Origin: Gammaproteobacteria bacterium
GTDB lineage: Bacteria; Pseudomonadota; Gammaproteobacteria; SZUA-229
Reading direction: 5' to 3'
Length of the DNA stretch: 18,217 nucleotides
NCBI GenBank assembly: GCA_011051475.1
Contig: DRLE01000057.1
Span: forward strand, 1 to 18,217
Shown: positions 1 through 6,552 of the stretch, one piece after another
Layout: each line of letters begins with the position of its first letter
Numbering within the stretch: the first letter of the stretch is position 1
Program-made: the position numbers and the translations under genes
Notes under the pieces: generated by a model
What the model was told of the DNA's origin: nothing
Databases searched by the model: none
Seen by the model: only the letters and a program-made list of their open reading frames with translations

Positions 1-522
1 GATGGTGGCCTGGTCGATAATACTCGTGTGGCTGATGAGCTTGCCTTTGCCCAGGTGTTTGTCGACAAGCTGCGACATTACATGAGCATTAAAACGCTTA
101 TCAGTGTTGCAACCGGCCTGGTGATCGGTTTCTCTCTGTGGCTGATTGGCGTGGATTACCCCATGCTCTGGGGCGTGCTTGCCTTTATGCTTAACTTTGT
201 GCCCAATATCGGTTCGATCATTGCCGCGGTACCGGCGGTGATGCTGACACTGGTGCAGCTGGGCATGCCATCGGCGATACTGGTTGCGGCTGTTTATCTT
301 GCAACGAACATATTGATCGGCAGTTTTATTGAACCGAAATACATGGGGCGCGGGCTCGGGCTGTCAACACTGGTTGTTTTTGTTTCCCTGGTATTCTGGG
401 GCTGGGTGCTTGGGCCGGTGGGCATGCTGCTCTCGGTGCCTTTGACGATTACGGTAAAACTGGCGCTGGACAGCAAGTCGGAGACCCAGTGGCTGGGGCA
501 TCTGCTTGGGCCTGTGGATTAA
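1..522 (+). CDS. AI-2E family transporter (PerM/YdiK type), C-terminal part
   Basis: This is an inner-membrane permease of the AI-2E/PerM family. The frame is open from base 1, so the start lies outside the window; about 173 of the usual 350 or so residues are present. The visible part is strongly hydrophobic with at least three membrane segments. It carries the typical family C-terminus: a stretch with FIEPKYMGRGLGLSTLVVF, then a Gly-rich hairpin (GWVLGPVGMLLSVPLT) running into a short charged tail. Family members have been linked to autoinducer-2 export, ion exchange or unknown solutes, and the substrate cannot be told from this fragment. A GTG at base 28 could be mistaken for a start, but the residues before it continue the domain. 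The DUF3565 gene follows after 16 bases and may be co-transcribed. Confidence 0.88.
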   Translation, partial: DGGLVDNTRVADELAFAQVFVDKLRHYMSIKTLISVATGLVIGFSLWLIGVDYPMLWGVLAFMLNFVPNIGSIIAAVPAVMLTLVQLGMPSAILVAAVYLATNILIGSFIEPKYMGRGLGLSTLVVFVSLVFWGWVLGPVGMLLSVPLTITVKLALDSKSETQWLGHLLGPVD

Positions 523-538
523 AACCGGTGTTCGTCAT

Positions 539-751
539 ATGAAGCAGGAAATTACAGGTTTTCACCGGGATGAAGAAAATCACTGGGTAGCGGAACTGGC
601 CTGTTGTCATAACCAGCACGTACGCCACGACCCGCCCTGGCAGAATCGACCGTGGGTGATCAGCGAACAGGGGCGAGAATCGAAAACTGGTTTTGAACTG
701 GATTGTGTAAAGTGTGATAAAGGCGCGCAGCCGGATCGAGAACTTCCCTAG
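539..751 (+). CDS. DUF3565 domain protein
   Basis: A 70-residue protein matching, from memory, the DUF3565 family of small uncharacterised proteobacterial proteins. It shows the recognisable order GFHRDEENHWVAELACCH, then QHVRHDPPWQNRPWV, then a C-terminal CVKC. Two Cys and three His in the first half plus CxxC in the second look like metal ligands, but metal binding is my inference. I chose the ATG at 539 because the family begins shortly before GFHRD; an in-frame ATG at 506 would overlap the permease and add non-conserved residues. No strong ribosome binding site is visible, so translation may depend on the upstream gene. The stop codon shares a CTAG with the stop of the opposing PilZ gene. 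Confidence 0.8.
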   Translation: MKQEITGFHRDEENHWVAELACCHNQHVRHDPPWQNRPWVISEQGRESKTGFELDCVKCDKGAQPDRELP

Positions 752-1029
752 AACTCTTCCATTTCAATATAGGCGACAGCAATGCCATCGTCGGCATGAC
801 GAACGACAATGGCGTCCTTGGTAGTGGGGTTATTGTCGTTGAGAGGGTCGGTGTAGCTCAGGGTGATCATTTCACCCATAGGGAACTTCTGCGGGTTTTG
901 CAGAAGAAGGAAGGCGCCGCCGCGGCTTATATCGCGGGTTACCGCTTTTTCAGTGCAGTCATCGAGGAAGCAGAGCTCTACTTCCACCTTGATGTTCTGG
1001 CGCGGGTACTGGCGATTGTTTTCGGACAT
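748..1029 (-). CDS. PilZ domain protein (c-di-GMP binding)
   Basis: A 93-residue protein made of a single PilZ domain. The two hallmark c-di-GMP motifs are present: RxxxR at residues 6-10 (RQYPR) and DxSxxG at 33-38 (DISRGG). Stand-alone PilZ proteins bind cyclic di-GMP and act as adaptors for motility, pili or exopolysaccharide machinery; the partner here cannot be inferred because neither neighbour is a motility or secretion gene. There is no membrane segment or signal peptide, so it is cytoplasmic. The gene is divergent from the MFS-acyltransferase gene and its 3' end overlaps the DUF3565 stop by four bases. Confidence 0.88.
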   Translation of the reverse strand: MSENNRQYPRQNIKVEVELCFLDDCTEKAVTRDISRGGAFLLLQNPQKFPMGEMITLSYTDPLNDNNPTTKDAIVVRHADDGIAVAYIEMEEF

Positions 1030-1193
1030 GCTGCTGTATTGTTGTTACGATTAATAACGATAATAATAGTCAGCGTAGCGGGAAAAATCCACTGATTTGC
1101 CAATTGCGTTTATTATGTATTGTTCTGACAACCATACAGATTCGGACTACTGTTTTTATACACTGGCTAATGGCAGGAGAAAGGGCCTGATTT
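1030..1193. promoter_or_regulatory. Divergent intergenic region between pilZ-type gene and MFS-acyltransferase gene
   Basis: 164 bases with no gene. It must carry the promoters for the leftward PilZ gene and the rightward fusion gene. The rightward gene has a plausible ribosome binding site: AGGAGA followed by AAAGGG about eight bases before the ATG at 1194. A TATACA about 35 bases upstream of that ATG could be a -10 element, but I see no convincing -35 partner. Confidence 0.4.
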
Positions 1194-3101
1194 ATGGATA
1201 ACAGACAGACAGCCGGTCAGTTCGAGCTGCTGAGGCAACGGCGCTTTCTGCCGTTTTTTATTACCCAGTTTCTCGGCGCGCTCAACGACAACGTGTTTAA
1301 AAACGCCCTGATCATCCTGATCGTGTTCAGGGGTTCCGAGCTGGTAAAGGCCGATGCCGATATACTGATCAATATTGCCGCCGGCCTGTTTATTCTGCCC
1401 TTCTTTCTTTTTTCCGCCAGCGCCGGGCAGTGGATCGACAAGTACGAGAAATCACGCTCGATCAGAACGATAAAGCTGATTGAAGTGATTATTATGCTGC
1501 TGGCGGCCCTTGCCTTTGTTGAAGGTCAGATTTTTGTTCTGATTGCCCTGCTGTTTCTGATGGGCACGCAGTCGACCTTTTTCGGGCCGGCAAAATACAG
1601 TTATATCCCGCAGCATCTGAAGGTCAGCGAGCTGATCGAGGGTAATGCGCTGGTGCAGATGGGCACCTTTGTCGCCATCCTGCTGGGAACAATCATCGGT
1701 GGCGTGATGATAGCCGGTGAGCAGGGTACGCTGTATGTGGGCGTAACGGTGGTGGTCGTAGCCCTGGCAGGATATATCGCCAGCCGTTTTATTCCCTGCA
1801 CGCCGTCACTGACGCCGGAGCTGAAAATAAACTGGAACTTTTTCAGTGAGACCTGGCGCAATATGGCGTTCCTTAAAAGCAACCGCGTTGTGTTTCTTTC
1901 CGTGCTGGGTATATCCTGGTTCTGGTTTCTCGGCGCCACCTACCTGGTGCAGCTGCCCAATTACACCAAGACCACGCTGGGCGGCAACGAGCAGGTTGTA
2001 ACCCTGTTGCTGACCCTGTTTACCATCGGCATCGGCAGTGGTTCCCTGCTCTGTCATCGACTCTCCGGTGACAAGGTTGAAATCGGCCTGGTGCCGTTTG
2101 GTTCTATCGGTCTTACCCTGTTTGGCATTGATCTGTACTTTACGCAACCGGAGGTTCTGTCCGGCAGCGCTATCGGCCTGATGGCATTCCTTGCTGATGG
2201 TCACTGGCGCCTGATTGCCGATATTGTGCTGATCGGTTTTTTCGGCGGACTCTATATCGTGCCATTGATGGCCATGGTGCAGGAGCGCAGTGATCCCGAT
2301 CATCTGTCACGGGTTATTGCCGGCAATAATATTATCAATTCGCTGTTAATGGTGCTGTCGGCGGTTGTAGCTATTGCAGCGCTTTCCTCCGGACTGACAA
2401 TAGCCCAGCTGTTTTTGCTGGTGGCCATTTTCAATGCCGTGGTGGCGGTGTATATCTACACCCTGGTGCCCGAGTTCTTTATGCGTTTTATGGTGTGGCT
2501 GCTGATACACACTATCTACCGGGTAAAAACACGCGGACTGGAAAACATTCCCGATGAAGGTGCGGTGGTGCTGGTGTGCAACCATGTCAGTTATGTCGAT
2601 GCCATGATTATAGGTGGCTGCATTCGCCGGCCGGTGCGATTTGTTATGTACTATAAAATATATAATCTGCCTGTGCTCAACTTTATTTTCAGAACGGCGC
2701 GGACGATTCCGATTGCCGGCAAGTATGAGGATGAGGCGCTTTTGAACAAGGCCTTTGATGATATCGATGCAGCGCTTGCCGACGGCGACCTGGTCTGTAT
2801 CTTTCCGGAAGGCCGCTTAACGAAGAATGGCAGGATGAGTACCTTCAGGGATGGCGTCGAGCGCATTATCAGGCGACGGCCGGTGCCGGTGGTGCCCATG
2901 GCCCTGCAGGGGCTGTGGGGCAGTGCGTTCAGCCGGCACAGGGCGAATATTGTTCTGCGCCTGTACAAGGGCTTCAAGTCCGCCGTGGCCCTGGTTGTGG
3001 ACAAACCCGTACCGCCGGAACAGGCCAATGCGAAAATGTTGCAGCAAAAAGTGCAGGCATTGCTGGATGAGCCGGTGGTGCCGGATAAAAAGTTCAGATA
3101 A
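1194..3101 (+). CDS. MFS transporter fused to 1-acyl-glycerol-3-phosphate acyltransferase (PlsC) domain
   Basis: A 635-residue two-domain inner-membrane protein. Residues about 10-420 form an MFS permease resembling the lysophospholipid flippase LplT. It begins with the typical FFITQFLGALNDNVFKNAL and has many hydrophobic helices. Residues about 430-620 form a PlsC-type acyltransferase with the catalytic box NHVSYVD (463-469, the Hx4D motif) and the acceptor-binding box FPEGR (537-541). Related fusions carry a third acyl-ACP synthetase domain (Aas-like, over 1100 residues). That domain is absent here and a stop follows the acyltransferase directly. I infer import or flipping of lysophospholipid coupled to reacylation from an external acyl donor. 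The gene stands alone and faces the convergent SCP2-like gene across a terminator. Confidence 0.9.
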   Translation: MDNRQTAGQFELLRQRRFLPFFITQFLGALNDNVFKNALIILIVFRGSELVKADADILINIAAGLFILPFFLFSASAGQWIDKYEKSRSIRTIKLIEVIIMLLAALAFVEGQIFVLIALLFLMGTQSTFFGPAKYSYIPQHLKVSELIEGNALVQMGTFVAILLGTIIGGVMIAGEQGTLYVGVTVVVVALAGYIASRFIPCTPSLTPELKINWNFFSETWRNMAFLKSNRVVFLSVLGISWFWFLGATYLVQLPNYTKTTLGGNEQVVTLLLTLFTIGIGSGSLLCHRLSGDKVEIGLVPFGSIGLTLFGIDLYFTQPEVLSGSAIGLMAFLADGHWRLIADIVLIGFFGGLYIVPLMAMVQERSDPDHLSRVIAGNNIINSLLMVLSAVVAIAALSSGLTIAQLFLLVAIFNAVVAVYIYTLVPEFFMRFMVWLLIHTIYRVKTRGLENIPDEGAVVLVCNHVSYVDAMIIGGCIRRPVRFVMYYKIYNLPVLNFIFRTARTIPIAGKYEDEALLNKAFDDIDAALADGDLVCIFPEGRLTKNGRMSTFRDGVERIIRRRPVPVVPMALQGLWGSAFSRHRANIVLRLYKGFKSAVALVVDKPVPPEQANAKMLQQKVQALLDEPVVPDKKFR

Positions 3102-3130
3102 ACCGGGTTTTCTGTGGGTGCTGCCAGATG

Positions 3131-3232
3131 CGGGTTGATTTTTTCTGCCGCGAATTGCGCAAAGGGCGCAAAGAATAATTGTGTTTTTTACTTCGCGCCT
3201 TTTGCGTTCTTTGCGGCCCGATAAAAAAATCC
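3131..3232. repeat. Intergenic inverted repeat with CGCAAAG-type arms
   Basis: About 100 bases of imperfect palindrome. The left arm at 3147-3175 contains GCGCAAAGGGCGCAAAGAA; the right arm at 3192-3217 reads, on the other strand, as GCCGCAAAGAACGCAAAAGG and continues similarly. The flanks also pair (GATTTTTT on the left against AAAAAAATC on the right). Each arm is itself built of a tandem CGCAAAG-like unit. It belongs to the same architectural class as the CACAGAG repeat at 6428-6539. It holds no gene and may fold into a long hairpin behind the acyltransferase gene. Confidence 0.7.
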
Positions 3233-3280
3233 ACTGTGCAAAGAGTTAAGGCAGCGGAACTGTTTCCGTAGGCCCAATAA

Positions 3281-3309
3281 AAAAAGCCACCGCAAAGGGT
3301 GGCCTTTTT
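3281..3309. terminator. Bidirectional rho-independent terminator
   Basis: A perfect 6-bp stem, GCCACC (3286-3291) with GGTGGC (3298-3303), closes a six-base loop. A-tract on the left and T-tract on the right let it work in both directions. It lies between the convergent MFS-acyltransferase gene (ends 3101) and the SCP2-like gene (ends 3332), about 30 bases past the latter. Confidence 0.85.
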
Positions 3310-3331
3310 ATGAGCTTGAACGGTGGTTTGT

Positions 3332-3730
3332 TTAAGCTTCTACGCGACCCATGGCGCCAAAGCTCTTGATAAACGGACCGGCCATGCGCGGGTCGGAAAT
3401 CATGGCCTTGAAATCACCGGTCTTGAATTTCAGTTTACCGGTGGTGAAGGCCAGACCCAGGCCTGTCATACCCATTTCCTTCTTCAGCCATTTTTCCCAG
3501 TTTTTCTGCTCGGCGCGCATGTCCCAGTTCAGCTCACGGCCGTCATAGGCGCCGGCTTCGGTTACCTGGCCGTTTTCAACCTTGATAAAGCCGGTAGGTG
3601 CATCATCACCGGGGAAGCCGTAGCCGATGACAGAGTTAAAACCGATTTTTTCCAGAGCGCCGGCCAGTTCAGGTTCTGCGTTCCACTTTTCCTGGAAACC
3701 TTTCATCCAGGCATCATCAAATAAAGCCAT
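3332..3730 (-). CDS. SCP2 sterol-binding domain-like protein
   Basis: A 132-residue cytoplasmic protein with no signal peptide or membrane segment. The overall pattern fits the SCP2/sterol-carrier lipid-binding fold: a helical N-terminus, then a GYGFPGDDAPTGFIKVENGQ strand pair, then LAFTTGKLKFKTGDFKAM followed by a closing helix ending near KSFGAMGRVEA. The segment KLKFKTGDFKAMI corresponds to the G(R/K)xKxxGD core of SCP2 proteins. Such proteins bind lipids or acyl chains; the ligand here is unknown. The start is supported by GGAGAG about five bases upstream of the ATG. The 221-base gap to the SPOR gene suggests its own promoter, and a terminator follows directly. Confidence 0.72.
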   Translation of the reverse strand: MALFDDAWMKGFQEKWNAEPELAGALEKIGFNSVIGYGFPGDDAPTGFIKVENGQVTEAGAYDGRELNWDMRAEQKNWEKWLKKEMGMTGLGLAFTTGKLKFKTGDFKAMISDPRMAGPFIKSFGAMGRVEA

Positions 3731-3951
3731 TTTTCTCTCCGAATTCTTCGCGTAATCGCGTATTTAAAACAACAGGACGGGGTCACTCTTCGCCTGTATT
3801 TATAATCTTTCGTGCGTGAATTAATCTTGTTATGTCACGAAAAGAGGCGGGGATAATAGCATAAGAACAACTATACCGAAAGGGATATATGTCAGGCTGT
3901 CAGGAAAATATGAAGTGAGAAAGTCACCCGGGTGCAGGATGCTATTGAGAC

Positions 3952-4572
3952 TTATTTTAATTCCATTGCTATGGCATTGATATTGTTCTGCTGCAACTGT
4001 TTCTGGTTGCGATAGAGCTGTTTCCTGCTGCTGTAGGGACGGGTTCTGACGCGATGCCAGGTCTGGTTTTTCAGACGCACATGTTCAACCGTGGTTTCAA
4101 TGCCCAGCAGGGCGACCGAGGCTTTCAGTTTTTCCGCATCGGACAGGTTCTGGAATGAGCCCAGCTGCAGAATATACTGCTTGTTTGTTTTCTTCTCGCC
4201 GCTGCTTTGCGCAGAGGATTTGTTTTTGACTTTAGGGGGGCGGGTTTCGCTTTCCGGAATAATCACTTCAAGGTCGGGCAGCAGGGTATAGAAATTGAAC
4301 TTGGGTTCCTTTTTCTCTTCCGTGCCTGCTTGTTCTTCGGTCGGTTTCTGTTTTTCCTGCGAATCCGTCTGTTGCCGGGCCTGCTGTTTAAGTTTTGTTA
4401 TTTCCTTCTGTACGGCGGTGCCGAAATCGGTCGGGTTTTCCGGCTGCTTGTCCAGATAAACGATAAAGGCCACGAACAGACCGATGGCCAGGCCGGACAG
4501 CAGCCAGACATAACCGGGCAGGGATTTTTTCTGCTTGCCGCGATGGGCGCGTGATTTGTAGTCGGCGGGCAT
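3952..4572 (-). CDS. SPOR domain protein, FtsN-like
   Basis: A 206-residue bitopic membrane protein. A short basic cytoplasmic tail is followed by one membrane helix (residues about 20-40, YVWLLSGLAIGLFVAFIVYL). Next comes a long charged, Gln/Lys/Glu-rich periplasmic linker, and a C-terminal SPOR domain (about 132-204) beginning YILQLGSFQNLSDAEKL. This is the layout of the division protein FtsN; SPOR domains bind denuded septal peptidoglycan. A FNFYTLLPDLEVIIPE segment at about 92-107 is typical of the SPOR gene that follows argS in pseudomonads and relatives. Its ATG lies two bases after the argS stop, so the two are almost certainly translationally coupled. Whether it is the functional FtsN or a paralogue cannot be told from this window. 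Confidence 0.87.
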   Translation of the reverse strand: MPADYKSRAHRGKQKKSLPGYVWLLSGLAIGLFVAFIVYLDKQPENPTDFGTAVQKEITKLKQQARQQTDSQEKQKPTEEQAGTEEKKEPKFNFYTLLPDLEVIIPESETRPPKVKNKSSAQSSGEKKTNKQYILQLGSFQNLSDAEKLKASVALLGIETTVEHVRLKNQTWHRVRTRPYSSRKQLYRNQKQLQQNNINAIAMELK

Positions 4573-4574
4573 GC

Positions 4575-6329
4575 TTACATGGTTTCCGGTGCGCTCACGC
4601 CCAGCAGCAGCAGGCCGTTGTGCAAGACCTGGCGGGTAGCGTTGATCAGGTTCAGGCGGGCGTCACGCAGGTTGGCATCGTCGATAATAAACTGGTGCGC
4701 GTTGTAATAGGTGTGCAGCAGGTTGGCCAGCTCGCGCAGGTAATGTACCAGCAGGTGCGGTTCGGCGTTGAAGGCCGCCTTGTGCATGGTATCTTTGTAG
4801 GCATCAAGCTTGCTGATCAGTTCGGTTTCATGTTTCTCAGTGAGCAGGCCATGGTGTTCGCGGCCGTTTTCAATGCTGTGTGTCAGCTGCTTTTCATTGA
4901 GCTGGCGCATGACGCTGCAGATGCGCGCATGCGCGTACTGGATGTAATACACCGGGTTGTCATTGCTTTGCGATTTGGCCAGGTCGAGATCGAAGTCCAT
5001 GTGCTGTTCGCACTTGCGCATGACGTAGAAAAAGCGTGCGGCATCGGTGCCGACTTCCTCGCGCAGTTCGCGCAAGGTCACGAAGGAGCCCGAACGGGTG
5101 GACATCTGCACGCGCTCGCCGCCGCGGTACAGATTGGCGAACTGTACCAGCAGGATATCGAGATTGTCGGGGTTTTCACCCAGCGCGCCGATGGCGGCTT
5201 TCACCCTGGCGACATAACCGTGATGGTCGGCGCCCCAGATATTGATCAGGCGCTGGTAGCCACGCTCGAACTTGTCCATGTGATAGGCAATATCGGAAGC
5301 AAAATAAGTCGCCTGGCCGTTGTCGCGAATCACCACGCGGTCTTTTTCATCACCGAACTTCGTGGAAAGAAACCACAGCGCGCCATTGCGCTCGACCACA
5401 TGCCCGGCTGCCTGCAGCTGCTCGATGGCCTTGCTGATCAGGCCGCGGTCGGCCAGGGTCTGTTCGGAATACCAGTTATCGTAGATAACGCCGAATTCTT
5501 CCAGATCCTGGCGGATATCGGCCAGTATGCTCTGCAGTGCTGCATTGAAAACCAGGCGGTAGTTGTTCTCGCCCAGCAGTGCCTTGCTGCGCTCGATCAG
5601 GGCATCGATATGCGCTTCCTTGTCACCGCCCTGCGGTTCGTCGGCCGGAATGTCGCTGAAGACCTCGTCGGCAGGGAACACCAGCGTGTCTTTGTGTTCG
5701 TTTTGCAGGCCACGGGCGATATCGTAGATATAATCGCCCTTGTAGGCATTGACCGGAAAATCAAACGCGATGCCATTGAGTTCGAGATAGCGCAGCCAGA
5801 CACTGGCGGCGAGAATGTTCATCTGCCTGCCGGCATCATTGACGTAGTATTCACAGTCCACGTCATAACCGACGGCGCGCATCAGTGAGGCCACGGTGGC
5901 GCCGTAGGCCGCGCCGCGGCCGTGACCGACATGCAGCGGGCCGGTGGGGTTGGCGGAAACAAACTCGATCTGCACCTTCTCGCCGGCGGCGGTGTGGCTG
6001 GTGCCGAAGCGCTCGCCCTGTTCGAGAATATCGTTAATGATCGCCAGGGTGTTTTCCTGGGCGAGAAAGAAATTGATAAAACCGGGGCCGGCAATATCCA
6101 CTTTTTCGATGCCTTCGTCTTCCGGCAGTACGTCGACAATCGCCTGCGCCACCTCACGCGGCGGCCTGCCCGCCTGTTTTGCCAGCATCATGGCAACATT
6201 ACAGGTGAAATCACCGTGTGCGGCATCTTTGGTACGGGTGATCTGCAGCGCCACAGCGGTTTCAATCAGGCCGTCGGTAATGAGCTGCTCAAGCGCCCGG
6301 GACAGGAGGGATTCGATGGTGTCTTTCAA
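4575..6329 (-). CDS. argS: Arginyl-tRNA synthetase (TTG start)
   Basis: Class I aminoacyl-tRNA synthetase that charges tRNA-Arg with arginine. At 584 residues it has the usual length. The N-terminal Add1 domain is followed by the HIGH-type signature PLHVGHGRG (HVGH at 133-136), then the Rossmann catalytic core. The KMSKS-equivalent loop is degenerate (VQMSTRSGSF), as usual in bacterial ArgS. A C-terminal anticodon-binding DALR domain ends in LLLLGVSAPETM. The start is a TTG giving MKDTIESLLSRAL, which aligns with the MKDTI start known from Pseudomonas ArgS; no in-frame ATG serves better and no clear ribosome binding site is seen. It leads into the SPOR gene with a two-base gap. Confidence 0.97.
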   Translation of the reverse strand: MKDTIESLLSRALEQLITDGLIETAVALQITRTKDAAHGDFTCNVAMMLAKQAGRPPREVAQAIVDVLPEDEGIEKVDIAGPGFINFFLAQENTLAIINDILEQGERFGTSHTAAGEKVQIEFVSANPTGPLHVGHGRGAAYGATVASLMRAVGYDVDCEYYVNDAGRQMNILAASVWLRYLELNGIAFDFPVNAYKGDYIYDIARGLQNEHKDTLVFPADEVFSDIPADEPQGGDKEAHIDALIERSKALLGENNYRLVFNAALQSILADIRQDLEEFGVIYDNWYSEQTLADRGLISKAIEQLQAAGHVVERNGALWFLSTKFGDEKDRVVIRDNGQATYFASDIAYHMDKFERGYQRLINIWGADHHGYVARVKAAIGALGENPDNLDILLVQFANLYRGGERVQMSTRSGSFVTLRELREEVGTDAARFFYVMRKCEQHMDFDLDLAKSQSNDNPVYYIQYAHARICSVMRQLNEKQLTHSIENGREHHGLLTEKHETELISKLDAYKDTMHKAAFNAEPHLLVHYLRELANLLHTYYNAHQFIIDDANLRDARLNLINATRQVLHNGLLLLGVSAPETM

Positions 6330-6427
6330 GGGATGTATTCTGGCGGTTGTGTGTTTTCAGGGGGTGCGATTATACGGGAAATGGTGGCTTACTGGAAATG
6401 TGGTGGGTGGTGGATTAAAAGCTTTTA

Positions 6428-6539
6428 ACCACAGAGACACAGAGTACACAGAGTCTTTGATTTGGGCTTGCGTTGCCAGTGTATGCAATGCCGACAAAAC
6501 ACAAAATGTTTTACTCTGTGTTCTCCGTGTCTCTGTGGT
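6428..6539. repeat. Intergenic inverted repeat with CACAGAG-type arms
   Basis: A long hairpin-forming repeat between priA and argS. The left arm (6428-6454) and right arm (6513-6539) are 27 bp each and match at 25 of 27 positions as inverted repeats, separated by 58 bases. Each arm is a short tandem of CACAGAG-like units (ACCACAGAGACACAGAG). The flanks weakly extend the pairing (AAAAGC before, GCTTTTTT after). Repeats with this arm sequence occur scattered through many unrelated bacterial genomes as far as I recall; their function is not settled. It lies in the 223-base gap from 6330 to 6552, which holds no gene. It may also attenuate transcription from priA into argS. Confidence 0.85.
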
Positions 6540-6552
6540 GAGTGCTTTTTTG

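Noticed and set aside
4551..5888. Long plus-strand open frame of 445 codons
   Set aside because: It runs antisense through argS, which has full-length family motifs on the minus strand; the frame has no recognisable domain and is a composition shadow.
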